A stretch of DNA of 64,000 bases, taken from positions 576,659 to 640,658 of the forward strand of contig NZ_JACOGF010000002.1 in NCBI RefSeq assembly GCF_014284335.1, given 5' to 3'. The notes below the pieces were generated by a model. The model did not search any database. It was not told the DNA's origin and was given only the letters and a program-made list of their open reading frames with translations. The DNA comes from Undibacterium hunanense. GTDB lineage: Bacteria > Pseudomonadota > Gammaproteobacteria > Burkholderiales > Burkholderiaceae_D. Positions 1 to 7,401 of this stretch are shown here, one piece after another. The stretch's first letter is position 1. Every line of letters starts with the position of its first letter. Both the position numbers and the translations under genes were made by a program.

Positions 1-405
1 GCATTTGGAATAGGCTGGCTGGTTGACCGTTATGGTGCCATCCTGATTTCTGCCATCATGATGAGTCTGTATTTTGTGGTAGCGGCGACGGGCTATCTGT
101 GGCTGGACGGTGAGCAGAACTTTCGCATTTTTTATGTCGCCCATGTGGTTGTCTCTGGTGCGTATTACACGGCAGCAGCGTCCATGCCCATGGCCTTGTT
201 TCCCAGTGCACAATTTGTCCGATATAACTCAAGCAAAGATGTCATGGTCACGCTTGCGATCATCCTGGGAAGCAGCATACAAGGCCCGGCACTGGATTTT
301 TCAGGACATAATTATCACCTGACACTCTTGAGTGCGACTCTGTTTTCATTGCTGTGCGTCATGTGCCTGGCACGCCTGCATACACGTAAGCCCCATGGCT
401 ACTGA
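1..405 (+). CDS. MFS transporter, C-terminal part (5' end outside window)
   Basis: Open from the first base and in frame to a TGA at 403-405, so only the last 134 residues are present. The fragment begins with GIGWLVDRYGA, which fits the loop motif between helices of major facilitator superfamily carriers (G-x-x-x-D-R-x-G). It then shows several hydrophobic helices separated by short loops and ends in a basic tail. It would be an inner-membrane secondary transporter; the substrate cannot be told from this end. The next gene on the same strand is an ABC ATPase about 100 bases on. Confidence 0.75.
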   Translation, partial: AFGIGWLVDRYGAILISAIMMSLYFVVAATGYLWLDGEQNFRIFYVAHVVVSGAYYTAAASMPMALFPSAQFVRYNSSKDVMVTLAIILGSSIQGPALDFSGHNYHLTLLSATLFSLLCVMCLARLHTRKPHGY

Positions 406-501
406 TAGGCGCGTCACAAAGCGTAACAGTAAGAATGCCCGATTTTCAATATCATGCTGCGATGACCCTTGCCCATACATGGGCGACTATTTCGCATCCG
501 C

Positions 502-1134
502 ATGATGACAAAAAATACTATTCTTTTGCAGGCAACCGAGTTGAGCTTTGCCTACCCGGGGCAGGCCCTGTTCAACAACTGGTCTGGTGAGATCACTCCG
601 GGCGTTACCCTGATATACGGTGGCGATGGCCGTGGCAAGACCAGTTTGCTGCAATTGCTGGCTGGAGTGTTACCTGTGCAGAAAGGGCAGTTGCAGATAC
701 AGGGTGCTTACCTGCACACAGAGCCGGATGTCTATCGTAATCAGATCTTCTGGGTGGACCCGGCGACGGAGGATTTTGACCAGATGACAGTGATGGAGTA
801 TTTCACTTCCCTGCACAAACAGTACCCGCTGTTTGATGAAACACTGCTGGAAAACGTCATCGAAGGGCTGGGACTGACGCCGCATGTCGATAAAAAACTG
901 TTCATGTTATCGACCGGCAGCAAACGCAAGGTCTGGCTGGCGGCAGCCTTTGCTGCTGGTGCCACCATCAATTTGCTCGACGATCCTTTTGCTGCACTGG
1001 ACAAGACATCGATCAACTTTGTGGTGAAGATGCTTACCCAGTTTGCACAACATTCAGCCCAGGCCTGGGTCATTACCATGTACCAGGTGCCCCAGGGTGT
1101 GCCGCTGGCGGGTCTGATCGACCTGGGAGACTGA
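502..1134 (+). CDS. ABC transporter ATP-binding protein (orphan ATPase)
   Basis: A 210-residue nucleotide-binding domain. The Walker A is GGDGRGKTS, the signature-like segment is LSTGSKRKV and the Walker B is INLLDDPFAALD. A Q-loop-like region (NQIFWVDP) sits between. The size fits a single NBD without a membrane domain, and no permease gene lies beside it, so its partner is unknown. An upstream ATG at 469 is in frame, but the protein family pattern begins near the MTKN start; 502 and 505 are both ATG. The second Walker A glycine is kept although the loop reads GGDGRGKT rather than the usual GPNGAGKT. Role in import or export cannot be assigned. Confidence 0.72.
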   Translation: MMTKNTILLQATELSFAYPGQALFNNWSGEITPGVTLIYGGDGRGKTSLLQLLAGVLPVQKGQLQIQGAYLHTEPDVYRNQIFWVDPATEDFDQMTVMEYFTSLHKQYPLFDETLLENVIEGLGLTPHVDKKLFMLSTGSKRKVWLAAAFAAGATINLLDDPFAALDKTSINFVVKMLTQFAQHSAQAWVITMYQVPQGVPLAGLIDLGD

Positions 1135-1143
1135 CAGTCCAGA

Positions 1144-1590
1144 TCAGGGTGCAGTCTGACGAACTGCATTTGGGTAACTGACAATCAGGCTCAGTGGCTG
1201 TGCCCCGGTTTGTTTGATGCCGACTGTGGCACCCTTGTATAAATACGCAGCCATGCCTGGTTTCAGGGGCTGGGTCGTACCGTCAGAATTCACGATACCT
1301 TCACCAGAAAGCACGTAATAGACCTCGTCATGGTCTATGCGGTGCAGACCAATTTCTGCCTTGGGATGCAGTACGCGTTTCCTGAATTCCATACTGCGCG
1401 GTGCCGGTGCGGCATCACTGATGCGGTAAGCAGTGGACATGCCTATGGCACCATGGGGTGGTGGTTCATCGCGTTTTACATCTTCTTCATTTACGACGAC
1501 CATGGGGCGAGCAGGGTCTGTTGGTGCCGCAATACAAAATCCTGCGCAGGTGAAAAGCAAACTGCAAATGAGTGTGGTGGATATCTTCAT
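1144..1590 (-). CDS. secreted cupin-domain protein
   Basis: 148 residues. The start at 1590 is chosen because a purine-rich ribosome site (AGAGGAAGAG) sits directly in front, and because the protein then begins with a good signal peptide (MKISTTLICSLLFTCAGFCIA). A longer in-frame start at 1665 would add an unlikely second hydrophobic stretch. The central part matches the cupin 2 fold: HRIDHDEVYYVLSGEG followed by LKPGMAAYLYKG, giving the His-His-Glu type metal ligands of the first cupin motif. Probably a periplasmic small-molecule-binding or enzyme protein of unknown substrate. It converges on the ABC ATPase gene with 9 bases between stops. Confidence 0.7.
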   Translation of the reverse strand: MKISTTLICSLLFTCAGFCIAAPTDPARPMVVVNEEDVKRDEPPPHGAIGMSTAYRISDAAPAPRSMEFRKRVLHPKAEIGLHRIDHDEVYYVLSGEGIVNSDGTTQPLKPGMAAYLYKGATVGIKQTGAQPLSLIVSYPNAVRQTAP

Positions 1591-1827
1591 CTCTTCCTCT
1601 GTGTGGCCGGGCATCAAAAATACATGCAGTAAAAACGAAAGCAAAAAAACGATGGTGCCGATCATACGTCAAACCTGCCTCGAAAACGCTGTTTGCCGGA
1701 CATGATGGCTAATCCATGGTGGCTGATCCATGATGATTAATCTATACACACATTAATTATTCCCGTGACAACAGTATTGCAATAATGATAAATTAATGTC
1801 TATTGCATAACTTGTTAGGGTGTATTC

Positions 1828-4353
1828 ATGCCTGCTCCAACTGCGCTCAGACTTCAGGTTCGCTTGCTTTCCGCTTTGTTCATGGGCCTGGCTGGCAAGG
1901 CTGGCATGGCGGCTGACGTGTCGGTAGATATAGCAATAGATATAGCTACGCCGCCGGTAGTGGAAATCATAGGCACCACACCTTTGCCTGATCTGGGGCT
2001 GGCCAGGGAGCAGATTCCTGCTGCGGTCCAGACTGCCACTAGCCGTGACATGGCCAGGAGCGGTGCCCTGAATTTTTCTGATTTTCTCAATCGCAGCCTG
2101 GGCAGCGTGCACGTCAATGACGTGCAGGGCAATCCTTTCATGAATGATGTGAATTACCGGGGTTATACCGCCTCACCCTTGCTGGGTACGCCACAAGGCT
2201 TGTCAGTCTATATGGATGGGGTACGCCTGAACCAGCCTTTTGGAGACGTCGTGATGTGGGACCTGATCCCCAAAGACGCTATTTCTTCACTGACCCTGAT
2301 GTCTGGTGCCAACCCTCTGTTTGGTCTGAACACCCTGGGCGGTGCCCTGTCCCTGCAAACCAAGGATGGCCTGCATGATGCCGGTACCGCAGTGGAAATC
2401 GGTGCAGGGCGCTATGGCCGGCGCTCTCTGGGTCTGGAGCATGGCGGCACCAATGAGCGCGGGCTGGATTGGTTCATGGTGGCACATGCTTATCAGGAAG
2501 ACGGATGGCGCGATGATTCACCATCCAGTCTGGGTCAATTCTTTGGCAAGCTGGGCTGGCATGACAGCAAAACCGGCCTGAAGCTCAGTTATGCATGGGC
2601 CGGCAGCAAAATGACGGGCAATGGCTCGCAGGAACAGCAGTTGCTGGCCAATAACTATGCCAGCGTCTATACCAAACCGGATGTGACGCGCAACCACGCC
2701 GGTTTTGTCAATCTGGAAGCTAAATCCAGCCTCAGCGAGCATGTCCTGCTGGCTGGCAATGTGTATTACCGCAACACCCGCACGGCCACCATCAATGGTG
2801 ATCTGAATGAAGATGCACTTGGTGAATCTGCGTATTACACCGGGCAGGCGGCAGACAAGGCCTGGTTGCTGGCGCATGGCTACAGCCCGGTCGTTGAAAG
2901 CAGCAACAGCAGGACCAGCACCACCAACGCCTTCCCCGTCTGGCGTTGTATTGCCCAGGCAGGTACGAACACCGAACCCAATGAAAAATGTACCGGCCTG
3001 ATCACAAACACGAATACCCATCAGCAAAACTATGGTGTCAGCGCTCAGCTCAGTTTCCAGAGCAAGGCCGCCGGGTATGGCAATCAGTTCGTCGTCGGCG
3101 CAGGCTATGACGCCAGCCGTACCCGTTTCTCGCAGGCCAGCCAGTTCGGCTATCTGAATGCCGATCGCAGCATTAGCCCTGTCAATGCCTATGCAGACGG
3201 TACCCAGAATTCAGAAAATGCCTTTGACCAGCGCGTCAATTTGAGTGGGCAGACTACAACCTGGAGCCTGTCTGGCAGCGACACCCTGTCATTGGATGAT
3301 CGCTGGCATATTACGGCGTCTGGTCGTTATAACAGTACAGCATTGAAAAATACTGACAGGCTTTACCCCTATAACAACGCTACTACCCAGGGTGGACAGC
3401 GGGGTTCGCTGGATGGTGATCATACTTTCCGGCGTTTCAATCCTGCTCTTGGCATCAGCTTTACGCCAGATACCGCCATCAATGCCTACCTGGGTTATAG
3501 CGAAAGCAGTCGCGCACCCACCTCAATAGAACTGGGTTGTGCTGATCCGGATTTCGGCTGCCGTTTGCCCAATTCCATGGCTGGCGATCCGGCATTGAAG
3601 CAGGTCGTGTCCAAAACCTGGGAGGCTGGACTGCGTGGCAAATTGCCGGGCAAACTGGTAGACAAAATGGCTTGGAATGTTGGTGTATTCCGTGGTGATA
3701 ATCTGGATGACATCCTCTTTGTTGCCAATTCTGCGGCGACTGGCTACTTCAAGAATTTCGGCCAGACCAGGCGGCAGGGGCTGGAAGCGGGTATCTCTGG
3801 TGAGCTGGATAACGCCTCCTTCGGATTGAATTACACCTGGATGAAGGCGACCTACCAGAGTAGCGATAGTCTGGGGGCGCAGTACAACAGCGCGGCCAAT
3901 GCCAGTGGCAACATCACTGTCAAACCCGGCGACCAGATACCGTTGATACCCCAACAGATTTTCAAGGCGCACGCCAATTACGAATTCGATACACGCTATT
4001 CTGCCGGCATTGAATTGCTTGCCGTAGGAAAAAGTTTTTTGCGGGGCAATGAAAATAACGCCCATGTTGCCGATGGCATCAACAAGCTGGGCTCTGGCAG
4101 CATGCCGGGTTACACCGTCGTCAATCTGTCTGGCAGCTACCGGCCCACTGCACAGTTGAAGTTATTGATCAACATCAGCAATCTGTTTGATCAGCGCTAT
4201 TACACCGCTGGCCAGCTGGGGCCGCATGCCATCACTGCCAATGGCGGCTACAGCAATTCCGACGCCAAAGGTACCAACTTCTACACCCCCAGCGCACCAC
4301 GCATGATCTGGGTGGGTTTGCGCTATAGCCTGGGGGCAACTGCCAGGGATTGA
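1828..4353 (+). CDS. TonB-dependent outer-membrane receptor
   Basis: 841 residues. A signal peptide (about 1-28) is followed by a plug domain with the segments RSLGSVHVNDVQGNP, DGVRLNQPFGDVVMWDLIP and NPLFGLNTLGGALSLQTKDG. The rest has the alternating aromatic beta-strand pattern of a 22-strand barrel, ending in IWVGLRYSLGATARD with the late NLFDQRYY strand typical of the family. It imports a substrate across the outer membrane using TonB energy; the substrate is not evident. Two Cys in ELGCADPDFGC may form an extracellular loop disulfide. The upstream region is AT-rich (1745-1827). No linked inner-membrane uptake genes other than the MFS and ABC fragments. Confidence 0.9.
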   Translation: MPAPTALRLQVRLLSALFMGLAGKAGMAADVSVDIAIDIATPPVVEIIGTTPLPDLGLAREQIPAAVQTATSRDMARSGALNFSDFLNRSLGSVHVNDVQGNPFMNDVNYRGYTASPLLGTPQGLSVYMDGVRLNQPFGDVVMWDLIPKDAISSLTLMSGANPLFGLNTLGGALSLQTKDGLHDAGTAVEIGAGRYGRRSLGLEHGGTNERGLDWFMVAHAYQEDGWRDDSPSSLGQFFGKLGWHDSKTGLKLSYAWAGSKMTGNGSQEQQLLANNYASVYTKPDVTRNHAGFVNLEAKSSLSEHVLLAGNVYYRNTRTATINGDLNEDALGESAYYTGQAADKAWLLAHGYSPVVESSNSRTSTTNAFPVWRCIAQAGTNTEPNEKCTGLITNTNTHQQNYGVSAQLSFQSKAAGYGNQFVVGAGYDASRTRFSQASQFGYLNADRSISPVNAYADGTQNSENAFDQRVNLSGQTTTWSLSGSDTLSLDDRWHITASGRYNSTALKNTDRLYPYNNATTQGGQRGSLDGDHTFRRFNPALGISFTPDTAINAYLGYSESSRAPTSIELGCADPDFGCRLPNSMAGDPALKQVVSKTWEAGLRGKLPGKLVDKMAWNVGVFRGDNLDDILFVANSAATGYFKNFGQTRRQGLEAGISGELDNASFGLNYTWMKATYQSSDSLGAQYNSAANASGNITVKPGDQIPLIPQQIFKAHANYEFDTRYSAGIELLAVGKSFLRGNENNAHVADGINKLGSGSMPGYTVVNLSGSYRPTAQLKLLINISNLFDQRYYTAGQLGPHAITANGGYSNSDAKGTNFYTPSAPRMIWVGLRYSLGATARD

Positions 4354-4441
4354 AGTCTGGCATCATGTTTTACCTGACTTTCCGTGCGTGTTAAATTATC
4401 ATGGAAAGTCTGTCATCATCCTTGATGCCATCAGGCCAAAC

Positions 4442-5578
4442 ATGAAATCGCGCGTCAGTACACCTGCTGAAGATACAAGACAGAATGCGTTTGCACAGGA
4501 TAAACCCTTGCAACAATTCGCCAATCCCCTGGGGTTTGTGGATCAGCGCCCCGAAGCCATTGCACAGCGCAAGCGGCAGGAAATGGCGGACAATAGTCCA
4601 CAGGCAATGCAACTCAAGACCTACCAGGCCATGATGGATGCCAGGTCGGCACTTACCTTGCAGATGGCTGGCGGTGGAAACCCTGTGGTTCAGCGTGCCG
4701 CGGCAAAGATCACGTACGATGATGATGATAGTCGTAGTGCCAAACTCAAAGGTCACAGCGATAAAGCCGGTGTGGCCAATATAAAGAGAACCAGTGTCAG
4801 TTTTGAAACCGGGCGGCTAACTACCTCCAAGGAGACCGTTGGTCTTTCCATGAAAGCCTATCCTCTGGGGCCGGATCATCCCCAGGGAGGCGAACCAAAC
4901 CCTTTTGTTGCAAAAAACCATTTCAGCAAGCACATGAAAAAAAATGGCGTCAATATTCGCGGACATTTATTGAATGGCGATCTGGGCGGCCCGGGATCGG
5001 AGCAGAATCTTTTCCCTATCACGGCACAAGCCAATTCGCATCACTACCAATATATAGAAAAGCGGGCCAAGTATTGGATCAATGATTTGAAAAGCTGGCT
5101 CAGGTACGAAGTCAAGGTGACCGGCAGGGATGACGCAAAAGGAATCGCCGATTTTGAATGTGAGCTGGCACCGGTTGACGTAGATGGCAACGACACCCAA
5201 TGGCTGAGAAAGCTGAAAGTGCATTCCGAGCCGGATGCATCGGCCAGTGTGGCAAGTGAAAGCGATCTTGATAATAAAAAAGCCGCCATGAGTGACGACA
5301 CCAATTTTACTGATGACGATATCGAATATTCGGAAGGCAAGACACCGGTTGGCTACAGACCGATAGAACAGGACGTGGAAGAGCGCATGCGTGTCGATGC
5401 AGGCAAGAGCACCCTGGGTATGACCACGCTGGTCTGGAATTTGAAACAATTGTCTATTGGTGAAGACAGTGCCGAAGAAATACAGAGCTATATCGATTCA
5501 GGGGATGAAGCGGTGTTCCAGAATAATAATAAAGGTGCATGGAACAAATGGGTCAAGAAAATCAATGAAGAGTATTGA
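4442..5578 (+). CDS. putative eCIS-associated effector with nuclease-like motif
   Basis: 378 residues. The start at 4442 is preferred over 4388 because the resulting N-terminus (MKSRVSTPAEDTRQN) matches that of the eCIS-core protein at 7402-9852 (MKAHTTPAEASQQN). Both continue with a GFVD-x-RP...QLKT-x-QAM-x-DA block, here at about residues 31-68. The middle contains RGHLLNGDLGGPGSEQNL (173-190) then FPITAQANSHH, a His/Asn-rich pattern resembling DNA/RNA non-specific endonuclease-like toxin domains. The C-terminal 150 residues are acidic and unrecognised. It has no signal peptide, which fits delivery as cargo rather than by Sec. Function as a toxin is inferred; nothing resembling a cognate immunity gene is obvious next to it. 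Confidence 0.6.
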   Translation: MKSRVSTPAEDTRQNAFAQDKPLQQFANPLGFVDQRPEAIAQRKRQEMADNSPQAMQLKTYQAMMDARSALTLQMAGGGNPVVQRAAAKITYDDDDSRSAKLKGHSDKAGVANIKRTSVSFETGRLTTSKETVGLSMKAYPLGPDHPQGGEPNPFVAKNHFSKHMKKNGVNIRGHLLNGDLGGPGSEQNLFPITAQANSHHYQYIEKRAKYWINDLKSWLRYEVKVTGRDDAKGIADFECELAPVDVDGNDTQWLRKLKVHSEPDASASVASESDLDNKKAAMSDDTNFTDDDIEYSEGKTPVGYRPIEQDVEERMRVDAGKSTLGMTTLVWNLKQLSIGEDSAEEIQSYIDSGDEAVFQNNNKGAWNKWVKKINEEY

Positions 5579-5671
5579 TGACTGGCACCGGAGACAGGAT
5601 TGCTCATGCATCCGGTGTACCTCATGAAGCGGGCTGGGTTGTTTGTATCAATCCGTATCAATAAAATTCAG

Positions 5672-5727
5672 CCACTTAGCCACTTAGCCACTTAGCCACT
5701 TAGCCACTTAGTCACTTAGCCATTCAG
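5672..5727. repeat. 8-bp tandem repeat (CCACTTAG)
   Basis: Five exact copies of CCACTTAG (5672-5711), one with a single change (TCACTTAG, 5712-5719) and a decayed seventh. On the minus strand the array supplies the TAA stop codon of the aldo/keto reductase and runs straight on downstream of it. Eight-base units are not a multiple of three, so slippage would move the end of the reading frame only if it reached upstream of the stop. Confidence 0.9.
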
Positions 5728-6759
5728 TATTTTCATGCCTTCGGCGGTATAACGGGTGCCGGCTGCTGCATCCATGGGGAACAAGAGATTCAGTTCTTCC
5801 AGGTCACTGGCCGTCAGCTTGACTGACAGCGCCTTGCTGTTTTCTTCCAGGTAGGTTCTGCGTTTGGTGCCTGGAATAGGTACGATATCATCACCCTGTG
5901 CCAGCACCCAGGCCAGGGCCAGTTGTGATGGCGTGCAGTCATAACGCGTGGCAAGCTGTCTTACCTTGTCTACCAGCAGCAGATTCTTGCTGAAATTATC
6001 CCCCTGAAAACGCGGGCTATTGCGACGATAATCATCTTCCGCAAACTGGTCTGGCCGGGTGATCGCACCTGTCAGAAAGCCACGGCCCAAAGGACTGTAA
6101 GGCACAAAACCCACACCCAGTTTGCGACACATGGCCAGCACACCCTGTTCCGGGTCACGGGTCCACAGTGAATATTCGTTTTGCAGGGCGGTAATCGCAT
6201 GCACTTTGTGTGCGCGCTCCAATGTGACAGGTGATGCTTCGGACAAACCTATGTAACGGATCTTGCCCGCTTGCACCAGTTCTGCCAGCGCACCCACGGT
6301 TTCCTCTATCGGCGTATTGGGATCAATACGGTGCTGGTAATACAGGTCTATGGTCTCTATCCCCAGGCGTTTCAGACTGGCTTCTACCGATGCCCGTATA
6401 TAGTCCGGGCGACCGCTGACACCGCGTTCGTGGATATTCGCCGGATTGCGTACGATGCCGAACTTGGTGGCGATAAAACATTGCTCGCGTTTGCCCTTGA
6501 TTGCCTTGCCGACCAGTTCTTCATTGGTGTGTGGACCGTACACGTCTGCCGTGTCGAGAAAATTGATGCCCAGTTCCAGCGCACGGTGTATGGTGGCAAT
6601 GGATTCGACGTCATCACGATGGGAATAAAATTCACTCATGCCCATGCAGCCCAGGCCGATGGCAGAAACCAGAGGGCCGTCAGCGCCCAGCCGGCGTGTT
6701 GGTATGTGGGTTGGTGTTTGTGTTGGTGTTTGGGCTGCTGATGTGTGTGCTGTGCTCAT
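5716..6759 (-). CDS. aldo/keto reductase (IolS/YajO-like)
   Basis: 347 residues, NADPH-dependent oxidoreductase of the aldo/keto reductase superfamily. Family landmarks are [15 protein letters not shown], the catalytic Asp and Tyr in [22 protein letters not shown], the Lys in IATKFG and the His in LYYQHRID, plus the C-terminal cofactor loop [15 protein letters not shown]. The start at 6759 follows a GAGGAC ribosome site; the first 22 residues (Thr/Pro/Gln-rich) are not part of the fold. Those codons overlap the last 80 bases of the MerR gene in another frame, so the two genes are co-transcribed. The reductase is the likely target or partner of that regulator. Confidence 0.88.
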   Translation of the reverse strand: MSTAHTSAAQTPTQTPTHIPTRRLGADGPLVSAIGLGCMGMSEFYSHRDDVESIATIHRALELGINFLDTADVYGPHTNEELVGKAIKGKREQCFIATKFGIVRNPANIHERGVSGRPDYIRASVEASLKRLGIETIDLYYQHRIDPNTPIEETVGALAELVQAGKIRYIGLSEASPVTLERAHKVHAITALQNEYSLWTRDPEQGVLAMCRKLGVGFVPYSPLGRGFLTGAITRPDQFAEDDYRRNSPRFQGDNFSKNLLLVDKVRQLATRYDCTPSQLALAWVLAQGDDIVPIPGTKRRTYLEENSKALSVKLTASDLEELNLLFPMDAAAGTRYTAEGMKILNG

Positions 6760-7180
6760 TCGTAACGTCCTCGGAAAATGATGGTTGCGTAACGACGTTC
6801 GCTGGCAATGCGGCTTCCATCCTGGCGTACATGGCAATCTTCTGGTGCAAGACCGTCAGATTGCTTTGCAGTTCAGCGAGCGTCTTTTCCACGGTACGGG
6901 TATGCTGTTGCAGCAAATCGTTCCGTGCTGACAGACTTTCTGGCGTATTCCCCAGCCTGCGCAATTCGGCATACCGCAGCATGTCGCGTATGGGCAGGCC
7001 AGTGGTGCGCAGCTTCAGCAAAAATTGTATCCAGAGGATATCTTCCTCGCGGTACAACCTGTGCTTGTTGTCCTGCCGCGTCACCGGGTCCAGCAAGCCT
7101 ATGCGTTCGTAATAACGCAAGGTGTGAACAGTTAATCCGGTTACCGCAGCAGCTTGCTGTATGGTCAGATGTGTCGTCAT
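6680..7180 (-). CDS. MerR-family transcriptional regulator
   Basis: 166 residues. The N-terminus ([25 protein letters not shown]) is the MerR winged-helix DNA-binding domain. A dimerisation coiled coil follows at about residues 80-120 ([27 protein letters not shown]). There are no cysteines in a metal-binding arrangement, so it is not a classical metal sensor; it resembles regulators that respond to organic or electrophilic compounds. The C-terminal 20 residues ([18 protein letters not shown]) are low-complexity and overlap the start of the aldo/keto reductase. The start ATG sits about 7 bases after a -10 element, with no ribosome site, suggesting a leaderless mRNA (see the promoter entry). 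Confidence 0.88.
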   Translation of the reverse strand: MTTHLTIQQAAAVTGLTVHTLRYYERIGLLDPVTRQDNKHRLYREEDILWIQFLLKLRTTGLPIRDMLRYAELRRLGNTPESLSARNDLLQQHTRTVEKTLAELQSNLTVLHQKIAMYARMEAALPANVVTQPSFSEDVTNEHSTHISSPNTNTNTNPHTNTPAGR

Positions 7181-7187
7181 GGCAAGG

Positions 7188-7218
7188 AGTGTAGAAGTTA
7201 GAGTGCGCTCTAAGTCAA
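7188..7218 (-). promoter_or_regulatory. MerR-type promoter with 19-bp spacer and dyad operator
   Basis: On the minus strand a TTGACT -35 (7213-7218) and a TACACT -10 (7188-7193) are separated by exactly 19 bases. That is the over-long spacing that MerR proteins activate by untwisting DNA. The spacer holds the inverted repeat TTAGAG-TGCG-CTCTAA (7198-7213). The predicted start of transcription falls on or next to the ATG of the merR gene at 7180. Confidence 0.75.
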
Positions 7219-7401
7219 GGCCATATTAGACCTTATTTTGATTTTATTCGTGCGCGGTGCCAAACCTTTGTCCAAGCACTTAAAAATATTTTTGTAATAT
7301 TCGAAACACCGGTACGCCGATGCGATGACGCAGTTGTTTGAAGCCCTGCAATAACAGTATTGTCAGTCTCTCACGCAATGGACCTCACTGAATTTTTATT
7401 T

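Noticed and set aside
1775-1800. Possible Fur box before the first TonB receptor
   Set aside because: Only the first half resembles the consensus (AATAATGATAA); about half of 19 positions match, too weak to call.
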